DNA of 42,068 nucleotides, taken from an uncultured Eubacteriales bacterium. GTDB taxonomy: Bacteria > Bacillota > Clostridia > Christensenellales > Aristaeellaceae. A program made the translations under genes and the position numbers. Positions 1-8,683 of the stretch are shown one piece after another. A model generated the notes under the pieces. The model was not told where the DNA came from. It searched no databases and worked only from the letters and a program-made list of their open reading frames with translations. Positions within the stretch are counted from its first letter, which is position 1. Every line of letters begins with the position of its first letter. The stretch covers positions 1 through 42,068 of the forward strand of contig ONJM01000021.1 in NCBI GenBank assembly GCA_900318145.1, read 5' to 3'.

Positions 1-236
1 GGGTTGTTGATGTCGATCAGCCGCTTATGGGTGCGGCGTTCGAACTGTTCGCGGCTGTCCTTGTACTTGTGCACAGCGCGAAGAATGGTGACGATCTCCC
101 TTTCCGTGGGGAGCGGGATGGGGCCGGAGACACGGGCACCGGTACGCTTCGCTGTTTCGACGATCCGCTCTGCGCTCTGATCGATCAGTTTGTGCTCGTA
201 GCTCTTCAGCTTGATACGGATTTTCTGGTTGGCCAT
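1..236 (-). CDS. rpsJ: 30S ribosomal protein S10 (3' end outside window)
   Basis: The minus strand reads [20 protein letters not shown] and continues with the S10 features [18 protein letters not shown] and [19 protein letters not shown]10 is part of the 30S head and the NusB-S10 antitermination complex. About 78 of the usual 100-105 codons are present; the C-terminus runs off the left edge. The ATG at 236 has a GAGGAGG ribosome binding site at about 247-253. As first gene of the S10 operon in most Firmicutes it is preceded here by a long leader and a strong promoter. Identity is clear from the sequence. Confidence 0.97.
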   Translation of the reverse strand, partial: MANQKIRIKLKSYEHKLIDQSAERIVETAKRTGARVSGPIPLPTEREIVTILRAVHKYKDSREQFERRTHKRLIDINN

Positions 237-237
237 T

Positions 238-408
238 CCTGTTAACCTCCTCAATTTCGTTCTCTGCTGCGCTCCCGGAGACCCACTGCAGGTGCAGATC
301 CCTTCGGCGCTCTCGAGTCCGTCGCCCGATTGTCGGGCTGGTCCATGATAATTACCCGTCTGGCCGGACGGCAACTTACCACTTCATCCCTGAACAGACA
401 ACATTGGA
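238..408 (-). promoter_or_regulatory. 5' leader of the S10 operon
   Basis: About 165 nt lie between the predicted transcription start and the rpsJ ATG with no ORF I trust. The leader can form hairpins, for example CCGTC/GACGG at 356-371 and GCCCGA-TTG-TCGGGC at 324-338. Leaders of this operon are often bound by ribosomal protein L4 for feedback control; that this one is an L4 target is inference from position only. Confidence 0.4.
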
Positions 409-437
409 ATTATACATGAATCTTTTTTCCATTGCAA
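409..437 (-). promoter_or_regulatory. Promoter of the S10 operon
   Basis: On the minus strand TTGCAA (432-437), a 17-nt spacer and TATAAT (409-414) form a near-consensus sigma-A promoter. An A-rich stretch follows on the minus strand around 421-428 inside the spacer. Start of transcription should fall near 402. Confidence 0.75.
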
Positions 438-694
438 GGGGTTTTTCCGCTGTTTTTCAAATTTTTTCAGCGGTTTTTCTGCTTTCGTTCCTCTTTCCCG
501 GCCGGATTTTACAAGCATTTCCCGCCGTTTTATGCTACACGTCGTCTGGCGTGTCCCCCTCCTCCCGAAAAGCGCCGTTTTTCCGGTTTTGACTCTTTTT
601 TCCCCTCCTCCGTTTCTCCGCAAACCCTTTGTTTTCAACGCTCTTTGCCGGGATCAATATTACACGGTATCTTGCGTGTCTATCCGGGGCAAAT
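438..694. other. Intergenic stretch without a recognisable gene
   Basis: The bases between the S10 promoter and the ABC-F terminator are pyrimidine-rich on the plus strand (runs of T and C). Short ORFs exist on both strands but have no ribosome binding site, no domain and low-complexity translations. It may act as an A-rich upstream element for the S10 promoter; I see nothing else. Confidence 0.5.
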
Positions 695-717
695 AAAAAA
701 GTGCCCTTTCAGGCACA
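695..717 (-). terminator. Rho-independent terminator after the ABC-F gene
   Basis: On the minus strand GTGCC-TGAAAG-GGCAC is followed by six T. It lies about 60 nt downstream of the ABC-F stop codon and closes the long minus-strand gene series that starts with parA. Confidence 0.75.
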
Positions 718-777
718 AAATACGGTCATTTCCGACAGGCCGGCCACAATATACGGTGAACCGGCTGTCACAGGCCG

Positions 778-2676
778 TTACTCGCTGATTGTCTCCCATT
801 CCGCGTACAGCGCGTCAATCGTTTCCTTCAGCCGGTTGTACTGCTTTGTCTTTTCCGCGGCGGCCGCCGGATCCCTGTACGTTTCCGGATCCGCCAGGAC
901 CGCTTCCAGCTCCGCGGCTTCCCGCTCGGCTTTCGCGATGGCCTCCTCCGCCCGCTTCAGCTGCTCCTTCTTTTCCTTCAGTCGCTGCGTCTCTTCCCGG
1001 CTGCGCCTCTTTTCCCTGTCCAGCGCCGTCCGGGTCATGCCGGCCGTCTCCGCGTCCGGTTCCGCGTCCCGGCTGACCTTTTCAAAATAGCTGTCGTAGT
1101 TGCCCAGGTATTCCCGGATGCCGCCCTCTTCCAGCACGAACACCTTCTCCGCGAACCGGTTGATGAAATACCGGTCGTGGCTCACTGCCAGGATGGTGCC
1201 CGGATAATCCTCCAGCGCATCCTCCAGCACTTCCCGGCTGTCCATGTCCAGATGGTTGGTCGGCTCGTCCAGCAGCAGCACGTTGTCCTTCCGCAGCATC
1301 AGCTCCGTCAGGGCAACCCGGCCCTTCTCGCCGCCGCTCAGCGTACTCACCGGCGCGAACACGTCGTCCCCGGTAAACAGGAACAGCCCCAGGGCGCCCC
1401 GCACCTCGTACTGCTCCATCCGCGGAAACCGGTCCCACACCTCGTCCAGCACGGTCTTGTTCTCATGCAGCCCCGCCTGGTGCTGGTCGTAATAGCCGAT
1501 GTCCACGCCCGTGCCCCAGCGGATCCGTCCGCCGTCCGGTTTTTCCTCCCCGGTCAGGCAGCGCAGCAGCGTGGTCTTGCCCGTTCCGTTGTCCCCGATC
1601 AGGGCAACCCGGTCGCCGGCCCGCAGGTGCATCTTCACGTCCCGGAACAGGATCCGCTGCCCGAAGGCTTTTTCCAGTCCTTCGGCCTGCAGCACGTCCT
1701 CCCCCGTCTGCCGGCGGGTGTCGAACCGGAAGCGGACCGTACCTTCCTCCTGGGGCTTTTCCAGCCGTTCGATCTTCTCCAGCCGTTTTTCCCGGCTCCT
1801 GGCCAGCCGCAGGCTCTTTTCCCGGTTAAACCGCCTGTACATGGCGATCACGGCCTCCTGCCGGGCGATCTCCTGCTGCTGCAGTTCCCAGGCCTTCATC
1901 CGGACCTCGTAGACCTCCGCCCGTTTCGCCACGTATTCCGTGTAGTTCCCCGTATAGGTTTCCACCGTGCCGAGAATCAGCTCCGCCATCCTTCCGCACA
2001 CATGATCCAGGAAATAGCGGTCGTGGCTGATCACCAGCACCGCGCCTTTGTAGTCGTTCAGGAAATTCTCCAGCCAGGCGATGCTTTTCAGGTCCAGGTG
2101 GTTGGTCGGTTCGTCCAGCAGCAGCAGGTCCGGCTCGGAAAGCAGCATCCGCCCCAGGCACAGCCGTGTCCGCTCCCCGCCGCTCAGCCGGGAGGTTTCC
2201 ATCTCCCGCGTGTCCCAGAGCTTCAGCCCCTTCAGCACCCCCGTGACGCGGGAACGCCACCCGTAGCCGTTCTGCCGTTCAAACTCCCGGGTCAGCGCGT
2301 CGTACCTGCTTCCCAGGCGTTTCAGCGCCGCCTCGTCGCTGCCGTGCAGCGCCATCTCGTTTTCCAGGGAGCGCATCTCCTCTTCCATCCGCACCAGCGG
2401 GTCAAACACGCGCTCCACCACTTCCTGAACGGTTTCCTGCCCGCTCAGTTCTCCCTGCTGGGCCAGGTATCCGATCCGCAGGCCCTTCTGCAGGTTCACG
2501 CTGCCTTCGTCCGCGGTTTCCTCCCCGGCGATGATTTTCATCAGCGTGCTTTTCCCGCTTCCGTTCACCCCGACCAGTCCCATGCGTTCCCGCTCCTGCA
2601 GGGTAAACGAAACACGCTTCAGCACCTCGTGGGTGCCGAAACTTTTCCGGATATCCTGCAGCGCAAGTAGAATCAT
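778..2676 (-). CDS. ABC-F family ATPase (ribosome-associated type)
   Basis: A 632-residue protein with two ABC domains in one chain and no membrane segment, the ABC-F plan. The first Walker A is GVNGSGKST (36-44), followed by LSGGERTR and LLLLDEPTNHLD. A charged linker around 240-300 is rich in Q, E and R (the ribosome-facing arm and linker region in this family), then GDNGTGKTT and a second LSGGEKGR/DEPTNHLD. The C-terminal 90 residues are strongly charged and should form a coiled coil, as in Uup and YdiF-type members. Such proteins act on stalled or translating ribosomes; the substrate cannot be told from sequence. ATG at 2676 lies 4 nt after the upstream stop, so it is probably co-transcribed. 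Confidence 0.9.
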   Translation of the reverse strand: MILLALQDIRKSFGTHEVLKRVSFTLQERERMGLVGVNGSGKSTLMKIIAGEETADEGSVNLQKGLRIGYLAQQGELSGQETVQEVVERVFDPLVRMEEEMRSLENEMALHGSDEAALKRLGSRYDALTREFERQNGYGWRSRVTGVLKGLKLWDTREMETSRLSGGERTRLCLGRMLLSEPDLLLLDEPTNHLDLKSIAWLENFLNDYKGAVLVISHDRYFLDHVCGRMAELILGTVETYTGNYTEYVAKRAEVYEVRMKAWELQQQEIARQEAVIAMYRRFNREKSLRLARSREKRLEKIERLEKPQEEGTVRFRFDTRRQTGEDVLQAEGLEKAFGQRILFRDVKMHLRAGDRVALIGDNGTGKTTLLRCLTGEEKPDGGRIRWGTGVDIGYYDQHQAGLHENKTVLDEVWDRFPRMEQYEVRGALGLFLFTGDDVFAPVSTLSGGEKGRVALTELMLRKDNVLLLDEPTNHLDMDSREVLEDALEDYPGTILAVSHDRYFINRFAEKVFVLEEGGIREYLGNYDSYFEKVSRDAEPDAETAGMTRTALDREKRRSREETQRLKEKKEQLKRAEEAIAKAEREAAELEAVLADPETYRDPAAAAEKTKQYNRLKETIDALYAEWETISE

Positions 2677-2680
2677 GGGC

Positions 2681-3490
2681 TTATTCCGTCTCTTTCAGCA
2701 TATAAATATCGCCGGTCTCGTCCCGCAGCGCCACCGACAGCAGTACGTCCTGCCCCGGGCTGATTCCTTCCCGGAGCATGGCGGTTTCCGAAACGCGCCG
2801 CGCCAGCGCGGGCGTGTTGTTCTCTCCGCTCAGATGGCCGAGAAGCAGATGCCTTGTTCCGCCCGAAATCAGGCGGAGCAGCGCCCCGGCGCACGCCTCG
2901 TTGCTCAGGTGCCCGTGGTCTCCCAGGATCCGGGCCTTCAGCTGCGCGTTGTAGTGCGGGTTTGCCCGCAGCATGTCCGGATCGTGGTTGCTCTCCAGCA
3001 GCACCATCGTGCTGCCCGCGATATGGTCATAAACGTCATCGGTAAACTCGCCCAGGTCCGTCGCCGTGGAGATGCTGATGTTTCCGCCCCACAGCCTGTA
3101 TCCAACGGGATCCGCCGCGTCGTGCGGAATGGAAAAGGGTTCCACGCCGATTTCGCCCAGCCAGAAATCCTTCCCGCTCTGTACCGTCCGGATCAGCTCC
3201 CCCGGAATCCTGCCGGTTTTTCCGGCCATGGCCCGCCAGGTTTCCTGCGTCGCGTACAGCGGCAGGTGAAACCGCCGGGCCATCACGCCGGCGCCGAGGA
3301 TATGGTCCGAATGTTCGTGGGTGATCAGGATGCCGCTGAGCGTTTCCGGCGGAACGCCGATCTTCCCGAGAGCTTCCTCCAGGTTTTTCCCCGTCTTTCC
3401 GGCGTCGATCAGCAGCCGGGTGTCCCCGTACTGGCAGAACAGGGCGTTCCCGCTGGACCCTGAATAAAGGGAGCAGAAATACATTTCCAT
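2681..3490 (-). CDS. walJ: MBL-fold metallo-hydrolase, WalJ/YycJ type
   Basis: 269 residues opening with FCSLYSGSSGNALF, the start typical of YycJ/WalJ (VicX). The metal-binding HxHxDH motif is HEHSDH at 58-63, and later H and D ligands (TDLG, GDHGHLSNE, LLGHLS) follow in the usual order. In Bacillus this gene belongs to the walRKHIJ cluster and links cell-wall control with DNA repair or replication; the enzyme is thought to be a nuclease. Here it sits between licD and an ABC-F gene, away from the two-component genes at 30-32 kb. ATG 3490 has an AAGGGAGGAG site. Confidence 0.85.
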   Translation of the reverse strand: MEMYFCSLYSGSSGNALFCQYGDTRLLIDAGKTGKNLEEALGKIGVPPETLSGILITHEHSDHILGAGVMARRFHLPLYATQETWRAMAGKTGRIPGELIRTVQSGKDFWLGEIGVEPFSIPHDAADPVGYRLWGGNISISTATDLGEFTDDVYDHIAGSTMVLLESNHDPDMLRANPHYNAQLKARILGDHGHLSNEACAGALLRLISGGTRHLLLGHLSGENNTPALARRVSETAMLREGISPGQDVLLSVALRDETGDIYMLKETE

Positions 3491-3548
3491 GCGTTTTCTC
3501 CTCCCTTCAAAAAACTCTGAACTTCAGATGTTTCATCTTCATCGGCCG

Positions 3549-4292
3549 CTAAATATCCAGGTGCTTCGCGACCCGCTCCTCCACCGGCGGCGGCGTCATG
3601 TAATCCGGTCCGAACAGGATCGTCAGCACTTCCTCATATTTCTTCGGAATCAGGCACTCCACGTCCTCAAACGGCATGCGGATCTTTTCGGCGAACTGGT
3701 CCGGATGCCATACGTGGGTCATCAGTTCGAAAGCGCCGTTGGACATGTGCAGGTCGTTCCCTTTCCGGTACCGGGTGGAAACCTTTTCGTACCGCTTCGC
3801 CTTCCACGCGTAGCTGAAGGGAAGGCCCATCAGGTGGGTCGCCCGGAGCAGGATCCTGTTTTTCAGTCCGAAGCGGGTATAATCCACGTTCTTTTTCATC
3901 ATTCCCTGCAGCAGATGCAGGTGCAGCAGGTGCGCCTTCCGCCGGATCCCTTCCGGAGGCAGCGCGTCCAGGATAAAGAAGTCCGTAAATGCCGCCGCTT
4001 TCTCCGGATCCCGGTTCATCACCCGGGGCGTCCAGGTATCCAGATACGTCAGCTCAAACCGCCGGTCGCACTCGGCGGGATAGATCGCCCGGAACTTCGT
4101 AAACTCGTCCCGCGTCATCAGCAGGTCCACGTCGTCGTCCCAGGGAATGAATCCCTTGTGGCGGATGCAGCCCAGGAGCGTTCCGCACATCAGGTTGTAC
4201 TCAATCCCGTTCCTGTCGCATACAGCGGTAATGTCCCGCAGCTGGCACAGCAGCTCGCTGTGGATTTCCTCAAGCGTCAGTTCTTTTTTCAC
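3549..4292 (-). CDS. LicD family protein
   Basis: 247 residues with the LicD signature near the N-terminus: CGTLLGCIRHKGFIPWDDDVDL (37-57), where WDDDVD carries the metal-binding aspartates. Proteins of this family transfer phosphocholine or another phospho-alcohol (such as ribitol phosphate) from a CDP-activated donor onto surface glycans. The GTG start (4292) lies within the end of the transketolase gene with a 23-nt overlap and a GGAGG site, which means translational coupling. Donor and acceptor are unknown. The linked sugar-phosphate transferase suggests a surface glycan role (inference). Confidence 0.85.
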   Translation of the reverse strand: MKKELTLEEIHSELLCQLRDITAVCDRNGIEYNLMCGTLLGCIRHKGFIPWDDDVDLLMTRDEFTKFRAIYPAECDRRFELTYLDTWTPRVMNRDPEKAAAFTDFFILDALPPEGIRRKAHLLHLHLLQGMMKKNVDYTRFGLKNRILLRATHLMGLPFSYAWKAKRYEKVSTRYRKGNDLHMSNGAFELMTHVWHPDQFAEKIRMPFEDVECLIPKKYEEVLTILFGPDYMTPPPVEERVAKHLDI

Positions 4293-5208
4293 CGATCAGC
4301 GCCTCCGCCCTGTCCGCGATGGATTCCGCGTCCATTCCGTATACTTCCCGCAGATACTGCTGGTTCCCCACGACAGCGGTGTAGCGGTCCTTCAGGCCGA
4401 CCCGGAAGATCCGGCATCCGTTGCCCAGCTCCGCGGTGATTTCGCATACCGCGCTGCCGAACCCGCCGGTCACGTTGTGTTCCTCCGCTGTCACCAGGAT
4501 TTTGAACCGTTCCGTCAGCCGCCGCACCGCGTCCTTATCCATGGGCTTGAAGCAGGGGAAGCTGACCACCTCCGCGCTGATGCCGCGCTTTTCCAGAATC
4601 CGGGCGGCCTCCGCCGTCTGCGTCAGGATGCCGCCGCTGCTCAGCAGCGCGATATCCGTCCCTTTCCGGATCGTCAGCGGCGCCGGCGGATACCAGTCTG
4701 TCACAGGCCCTTCATGGACCTTCGGCTCGTTTCCCCGCCCCAGCCGGAGATAGCACGTCCCTTCCGTGCGGATCACCGCCCTCGTCGCGGCCTCCGCCTC
4801 CGCCGGATCCCCGGGCGCGAAGCAGGATACGCCGGGCAGCGCCCGCATTACCGCCATGTCCTCCGTCGCGTGATGGCTCATGCCCAGGCTTCCGTAGACA
4901 AATCCGCCGCCCACGCAGACGATCTTGACGTTCGCCCCGGGATAGGCGCAGTCGTTCCGGATCTGCTCCAGCGGCCGCAGCGTCGGAAAATTGCCGATGG
5001 AATACACCAGCACGATCTTCCCCGTGGCTGCCAGGCCCGCCGCCATTCCGACCATGCCCTGCTCCGCGATGCCGGCGTTGATAATCCGGTCCGGAAAACG
5101 GTCCCAGACCGGCTGCAGCACGCCGAAGCCCAGATCGCCCGTGATCAGGACGATCCGTTCGTCTTTCGCCATTTCTCCGACCAGGGCCCGTACAAACGCG
5201 TCTCTCAC
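4270..5208 (-). CDS. Transketolase, C-terminal (pyrimidine-binding) subunit
   Basis: 312 residues matching the Pyr and C-terminal domains of transketolase: RIINAGIAEQGMVGMAAGLA carries the glutamate that activates thiamine diphosphate, and GMSHHATEDMAVMRALPG is the substrate-side motif. The C-terminal domain ends with a GGFGSAV segment. It pairs with the N-terminal half encoded upstream (GTGA overlap at 5205-5208) to form one enzyme moving two-carbon units between sugar phosphates. Split transketolases are common in Firmicutes, also for dedicated sugar pathways. The GTG start shares its bases with the partner's stop codon. Confidence 0.9.
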   Translation of the reverse strand: MRDAFVRALVGEMAKDERIVLITGDLGFGVLQPVWDRFPDRIINAGIAEQGMVGMAAGLAATGKIVLVYSIGNFPTLRPLEQIRNDCAYPGANVKIVCVGGGFVYGSLGMSHHATEDMAVMRALPGVSCFAPGDPAEAEAATRAVIRTEGTCYLRLGRGNEPKVHEGPVTDWYPPAPLTIRKGTDIALLSSGGILTQTAEAARILEKRGISAEVVSFPCFKPMDKDAVRRLTERFKILVTAEEHNVTGGFGSAVCEITAELGNGCRIFRVGLKDRYTAVVGNQQYLREVYGMDAESIADRAEALIGEKRTDA

Positions 5209-6080
5209 GGTCTCTGTGCCTCCAGTTCCTTCAGGGCCGCTTCATACTCTTCCCCCTGCGGCGTGCGGTAATGCCACAGGATGTTGTTTTCCATGAAGGA
5301 AACGCCCTTTCCCTTCACCGTATGCGCCAGCACGACGCTGGGCTTTCCGCTGCCCGCGTTTTCCTGCGCCCGCGCGAAGGCCGCGCGCAGCGCCTTTGTG
5401 TCGTGTCCGTCCACGCTCTCGGCGTTCCATCCGAAATCTCTCCACTTGGCTTCAAAGGGCTCCAGCCGGAGCGTCTTCTCCACCGTGAAAAGGCTCTGCA
5501 TATGGTTGTAATCCACTACCGCGCACAGCCGGTCCAGCCCGAACTGCGCCGCCTGCAGCGCCGCCTCCCACACGGAGCCCTCGTCGCATTCCCCGTCGCC
5601 CAGCACGACCCAGGTGCGCCAGCTTTCCCCGTTCATCCGGGCGCCCAGCGCCATTCCCGCGCCGATGCTCAGGCCGTGCCCCAGGGATCCGGTGGAAACC
5701 TCCACCCCGGGAACGCCCTTGTGGGTCACGTGGCCGCTGAGTACGGAGCCGTTTCCGTAGTGGTTTTTCAGCTCCTCCACCGGGAAGAAACCCCGTTCCG
5801 CCAGCGCCGCGTACACCGCGCTGCCGGCGTGCCCCTTGCTGAGGATCAGCCGGTCCCGATCCGGCATCTTCGGATTCCGGGGATCCACATGCAGAATCCC
5901 CGTGTACAGCACCGCGATAATTTCCGCCACGCTGAACACGCTGCCGATATGGCTCCCCCTGCTGATCCTGGACATTTCCAGTCCGTTCCGGCGGATCAGC
6001 CAGGCCAGCACTTCCGCGTTTTCCGTGTCCGGCTTCCCATTTGCGAATCCTCTGTGCACCAGCGCTTCGTAGTTCTCCAT
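5205..6080 (-). CDS. Transketolase, N-terminal (thiamine diphosphate-binding) subunit
   Basis: About 291 residues. It contains SKGHAGSAVYAALAERG and the thiamine diphosphate motif starting GDGECDEGSVWEA and ending with VVDYN. I place the start at the ATG at 6080 (MENYEALVHRG), 6 nt after GGAG; the in-frame TTG at 6092 would overlap that site. With the next gene it makes a complete transketolase. Its place between a sugar-phosphate transferase and licD suggests it supplies a sugar precursor for a surface polymer rather than only central metabolism; this is inference. Confidence 0.88.
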   Translation of the reverse strand: MENYEALVHRGFANGKPDTENAEVLAWLIRRNGLEMSRISRGSHIGSVFSVAEIIAVLYTGILHVDPRNPKMPDRDRLILSKGHAGSAVYAALAERGFFPVEELKNHYGNGSVLSGHVTHKGVPGVEVSTGSLGHGLSIGAGMALGARMNGESWRTWVVLGDGECDEGSVWEAALQAAQFGLDRLCAVVDYNHMQSLFTVEKTLRLEPFEAKWRDFGWNAESVDGHDTKALRAAFARAQENAGSGKPSVVLAHTVKGKGVSFMENNILWHYRTPQGEEYEAALKELEAQRP

Positions 6081-6096
6081 ACGCGACTCCAATCGT

Positions 6097-6798
6097 TTAT
6101 TTCCCTGAGCTCCTGCCGTTGTTTTCCCGCGCCATCGCTTCCGCCTTGCCGAAAACGCCTTTGACGGTTTCCAGCAGCAGCCGGCAGTCCAGCCCGAAGC
6201 TCTGGCTCTTCGCGTATTCCACCCGGAGACGGTTCTTTTCCGGCAGGATCAGCCGCTCAAAATTGGCCACGGGGTCTTCCTCCCCGACGATCTCATCCTG
6301 GGAGATGTATACGATGCTGCTGCGGTCTGTCACGCCGGGCCGCACCCACAGAATGCACTGCTGCTCTTCCGTATACCGTTCCGTGTACAGCAGCAGTTCC
6401 GGCCGCGGGCCTACAAAGCTCATATCCCCCTTCAGGATGTTGAACAGCTGGGGCAGCTCGTCCAGCTTCAGCCGGCGCATGATCCGCCCGGCCCGGGTCA
6501 CCCGGGCGTCGTTCTTCGCGGTGCATCCGCCGGTCTTGTCGGCGTCCACCACCATGCTTCTGAATTTGCAGATCCGGAACGGCTGGTTGTGGTATCCGCC
6601 CCGCACCGCCCGGTACAGCACGGGCCCTTCCGAATCCAGCTTCACCCATACCGCCAGCGGAATCATGATCAGCAGTCCCGGAATCAGCAGGATCAGCGCC
6701 AGCAGCAGGTCCAGCGCCCGCTTGACCACCTTGCTGTAAAAGGGATGGGAAAGCGGGCCGTCCCAGTACGGCATCTTCGGCAGTTCATTCTTCGCCAT
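6097..6798 (-). CDS. Bacterial sugar transferase (polyprenyl-phosphate sugar-1-phosphate transferase)
   Basis: 233 residues. One hydrophobic hairpin at about 28-52 (LDLLLALILLIPGLLIMIPLAV) is followed by the catalytic cytosolic domain with CKFRSMVVDAD, RRLKLDELPQLFNIL and SFVGPRPEL. These are the marks of the family that starts glycan synthesis by loading a sugar-1-phosphate onto undecaprenyl phosphate (ExoY/WcaJ C-terminal type). It is the short form without the multi-span N-terminal domain. No polymerase or flippase is nearby, so the glycan cannot be identified. ATG 6798 has a GGGAGAGG site; the gene lies 57 nt after parB. Confidence 0.9.
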   Translation of the reverse strand: MAKNELPKMPYWDGPLSHPFYSKVVKRALDLLLALILLIPGLLIMIPLAVWVKLDSEGPVLYRAVRGGYHNQPFRICKFRSMVVDADKTGGCTAKNDARVTRAGRIMRRLKLDELPQLFNILKGDMSFVGPRPELLLYTERYTEEQQCILWVRPGVTDRSSIVYISQDEIVGEEDPVANFERLILPEKNRLRVEYAKSQSFGLDCRLLLETVKGVFGKAEAMARENNGRSSGK

Positions 6799-6855
6799 GC
6801 GTTCCCTCTCCCTTCACCACTTCTGACCGGACCGTCATCCGCCGGCTGCCGGCCG

Positions 6856-7719
6856 TCATTCACTGATCAGGTCCAGCACTTCGTTAAACCGCTCCAGCTC
6901 GTCCCGCGAACTGTACTGCAGCACGATCTTTCCCTTTGAAACGCTGCCCGTCAGCACGCTCTTCAGCCCGGTCTTCACCCGGATCTTGTCCTGCAGTTCG
7001 TTCAGCTCCGCCGGCAGCTCGGCGCGCTTCCGCGGCCGGGCAGGCTTTGCTTCCCTTGTCTTGGACGCGGCGGCCAGCCGTTCCAGTTCGCGCACGCTCA
7101 TGCCCTGCTCCGCGGCCGCTTTCCCCAGGCGGATCTGCTCCTCCCGGCTTCCCAGCCCTGCCAGCACCCGCGCGTGCCCCGCGGTGAGCAGGCCGTCGCG
7201 CACCATCTCCGTGATTTCGTCCGGCAGCGTCAGCATGCGCAGCAGGTTCGCCACCGCGGGCCGGCTCTTGCCCAGCCGCGCGCTGACCTTTTCCTGTGTG
7301 TATCCGCACTGCTTCATCAGCGCCTGGATGCCCTTCGCGGCTTCCATCGGGTTCAGGTCCTCCCGCTGAAGGTTCTCGATCAGGGCGATCTCCATCTGGC
7401 TGATCACATCGATATCCTTGACGATGCACGGCAGCGTCTCCATCCCGGCCATCCGTGCGGCGCGGAAACGCCGTTCCCCGGCGATGATCCGGTACCTTCC
7501 GCCGGCCGTCGGCACCACCAGCAGCGGCTGCAGGATGCCCTGGTTCCGGATGCTTTCGGAAAGCTGGGCGATGCTCTCGTCCTCAAAAGTCCGGCGGGGC
7601 TGATCCGGATTCGGATCCAGCTCGCCTGCGGAGATTTCCTGTATTCCGGAACCCGTTTCCTCCATTTCGGGAAACAGGGAGTCCAGCCCCCGCCCGAGCC
7701 CGTGTATCTTCTTCGGCAT
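6856..7719 (-). CDS. parB: Chromosome partitioning protein ParB/Spo0J
   Basis: 287 residues. The N-terminal LGRGLDSLF is followed by the ParB domain with PDQPRR, the CTP-binding ParB/Srx region including GERRFRAA, and ENLQREDLNPMEAA. A helix-turn-helix region follows (YTQEKVSARLGKSRPAVANLLRML). The C-terminal dimer domain contains LQDKIRVKTGLKSVLTG. ParB loads at parS sites, spreads as a CTP-dependent clamp and recruits SMC. It follows parA after 22 nt. I found no parS-like site in the window. Confidence 0.96.
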   Translation of the reverse strand: MPKKIHGLGRGLDSLFPEMEETGSGIQEISAGELDPNPDQPRRTFEDESIAQLSESIRNQGILQPLLVVPTAGGRYRIIAGERRFRAARMAGMETLPCIVKDIDVISQMEIALIENLQREDLNPMEAAKGIQALMKQCGYTQEKVSARLGKSRPAVANLLRMLTLPDEITEMVRDGLLTAGHARVLAGLGSREEQIRLGKAAAEQGMSVRELERLAAASKTREAKPARPRKRAELPAELNELQDKIRVKTGLKSVLTGSVSKGKIVLQYSSRDELERFNEVLDLISE

Positions 7720-7741
7720 GTTGTCGGCTCTCCAATCTTTG

Positions 7742-8512
7742 TTACTTCTTTCCCTTGTTGCGGGCCAGGACTTCCTTCGCCAGCGCCTGGTACGCCGCCG
7801 CCCCGGTGCTCTTCGGGTCGTACAGGCAGATGGGCTGCCCGTGGCTGGGCGCCTCGCCCAGGCGCACGTTCCGCGGAATCATCGTGGCGAAAACCGCTTT
7901 TTTGAAATGCTTCTTCACCTGGTCCACCACCTGGATCCCCAGGTTGGTGCGCCCGTCCAGCATCGTCAGCAGGATCCCTTCGATTTCCAGATGCGGGTTG
8001 AAGGTTTTCTTCACCCGCTGAATCGTGTTCATCAGGCTGGTCACGCCCTCCAGCGCGTAGTACTCGCACTGGATCGGCACCAGCACCGTATCCGCCGCCG
8101 CCATCGCGTTCAGCGTCAGCAGGCTCAGGCTCGGCGGGCAGTCCACAAAGATGAAGTCGTAATTGTCCCGCACCGGGCCCAGCAGCTTCTTCAGGTAAAA
8201 CTCACGGTTGTTCACGCCCACCAGTTCCACTTCCGCCCCGGCCAGCCGGATGTCCGCGCCGATCATGTACAGCTTCTTGATCTCCGTCCTCTGCAGGCAT
8301 TCCTTCAGCTCCGTCCGCCCCATCATCGCGTCGTAGACGGAATTCCGTTCGTTCACGCGGCCGCCCAGGCCGCTGGTTGTATTTCCCTGCGGATCGAGAT
8401 CCACCATCAGCACTTTTTTCCCGGCTTCCGCCAGCGCGGCGGAAAGGTTCACGGCCGTCGTCGTCTTTCCGACGCCGCCCTTCTGGTTCGCAATCGCAAT
8501 GATCTTGCCCAT
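7742..8512 (-). CDS. parA: Chromosome partitioning ATPase ParA/Soj
   Basis: 256 residues with the deviant Walker A KGGVGKTTT at 11-19, VLMVDLDPQGNTTSGLG (Walker A') and DFIFVDCPPSLSLLTLNA (Walker B). It is the short chromosomal type with no N-terminal DNA-binding domain. ParA works with ParB in origin segregation. The ATG at 8512 has a GAAGGAG site, and a strong promoter sits 47 nt upstream; parA therefore leads the minus-strand gene series down to 778. Confidence 0.97.
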   Translation of the reverse strand: MGKIIAIANQKGGVGKTTTAVNLSAALAEAGKKVLMVDLDPQGNTTSGLGGRVNERNSVYDAMMGRTELKECLQRTEIKKLYMIGADIRLAGAEVELVGVNNREFYLKKLLGPVRDNYDFIFVDCPPSLSLLTLNAMAAADTVLVPIQCEYYALEGVTSLMNTIQRVKKTFNPHLEIEGILLTMLDGRTNLGIQVVDQVKKHFKKAVFATMIPRNVRLGEAPSHGQPICLYDPKSTGAAAYQALAKEVLARNKGKK

Positions 8513-8558
8513 GGACGCTCCTTCTGTCCTCTCCGTGAGGGCACAAAAATACTTATAT

Positions 8559-8587
8559 ATTATACGCGTTTCCTCCGGGCTTGTAAA
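8559..8587 (-). promoter_or_regulatory. Promoter of parA and the following genes
   Basis: Minus strand: TTTACA (8582-8587), 17-nt spacer, TATAAT (8559-8564). Close to consensus. The mRNA leader to the parA ATG would be about 40 nt. Confidence 0.8.
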
Positions 8588-8625
8588 GGAAAAGCCCCGC
8601 TCCGGCGCCGCGGCCGCCTGACGGC

Positions 8626-8655
8626 GGGAAGCCGCGCGTTTCCGCGCGGCTTCCC
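8626..8655. repeat. Perfect 13-bp inverted repeat after azlD
   Basis: GGGAAGCCGCGCG-TTTC-CGCGCGGCTTCCC forms a very stable hairpin between the azlD stop (8684) and the parA promoter. Neither side has a T-run right behind the stem, so it is not a classic intrinsic terminator, but it may stop or protect the azlD transcript end. Confidence 0.6.
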
Positions 8656-8683
8656 GTCCCTGCTGCTTTTCGGTTTTGTTTTT

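Noticed and set aside
384-788. Short ORFs in the rpsJ/ABC-F intergenic region
   Set aside because: No ribosome binding site, low-complexity Phe/Ser/Pro- or Lys/Arg-rich translations, and overlap with promoter and terminator.
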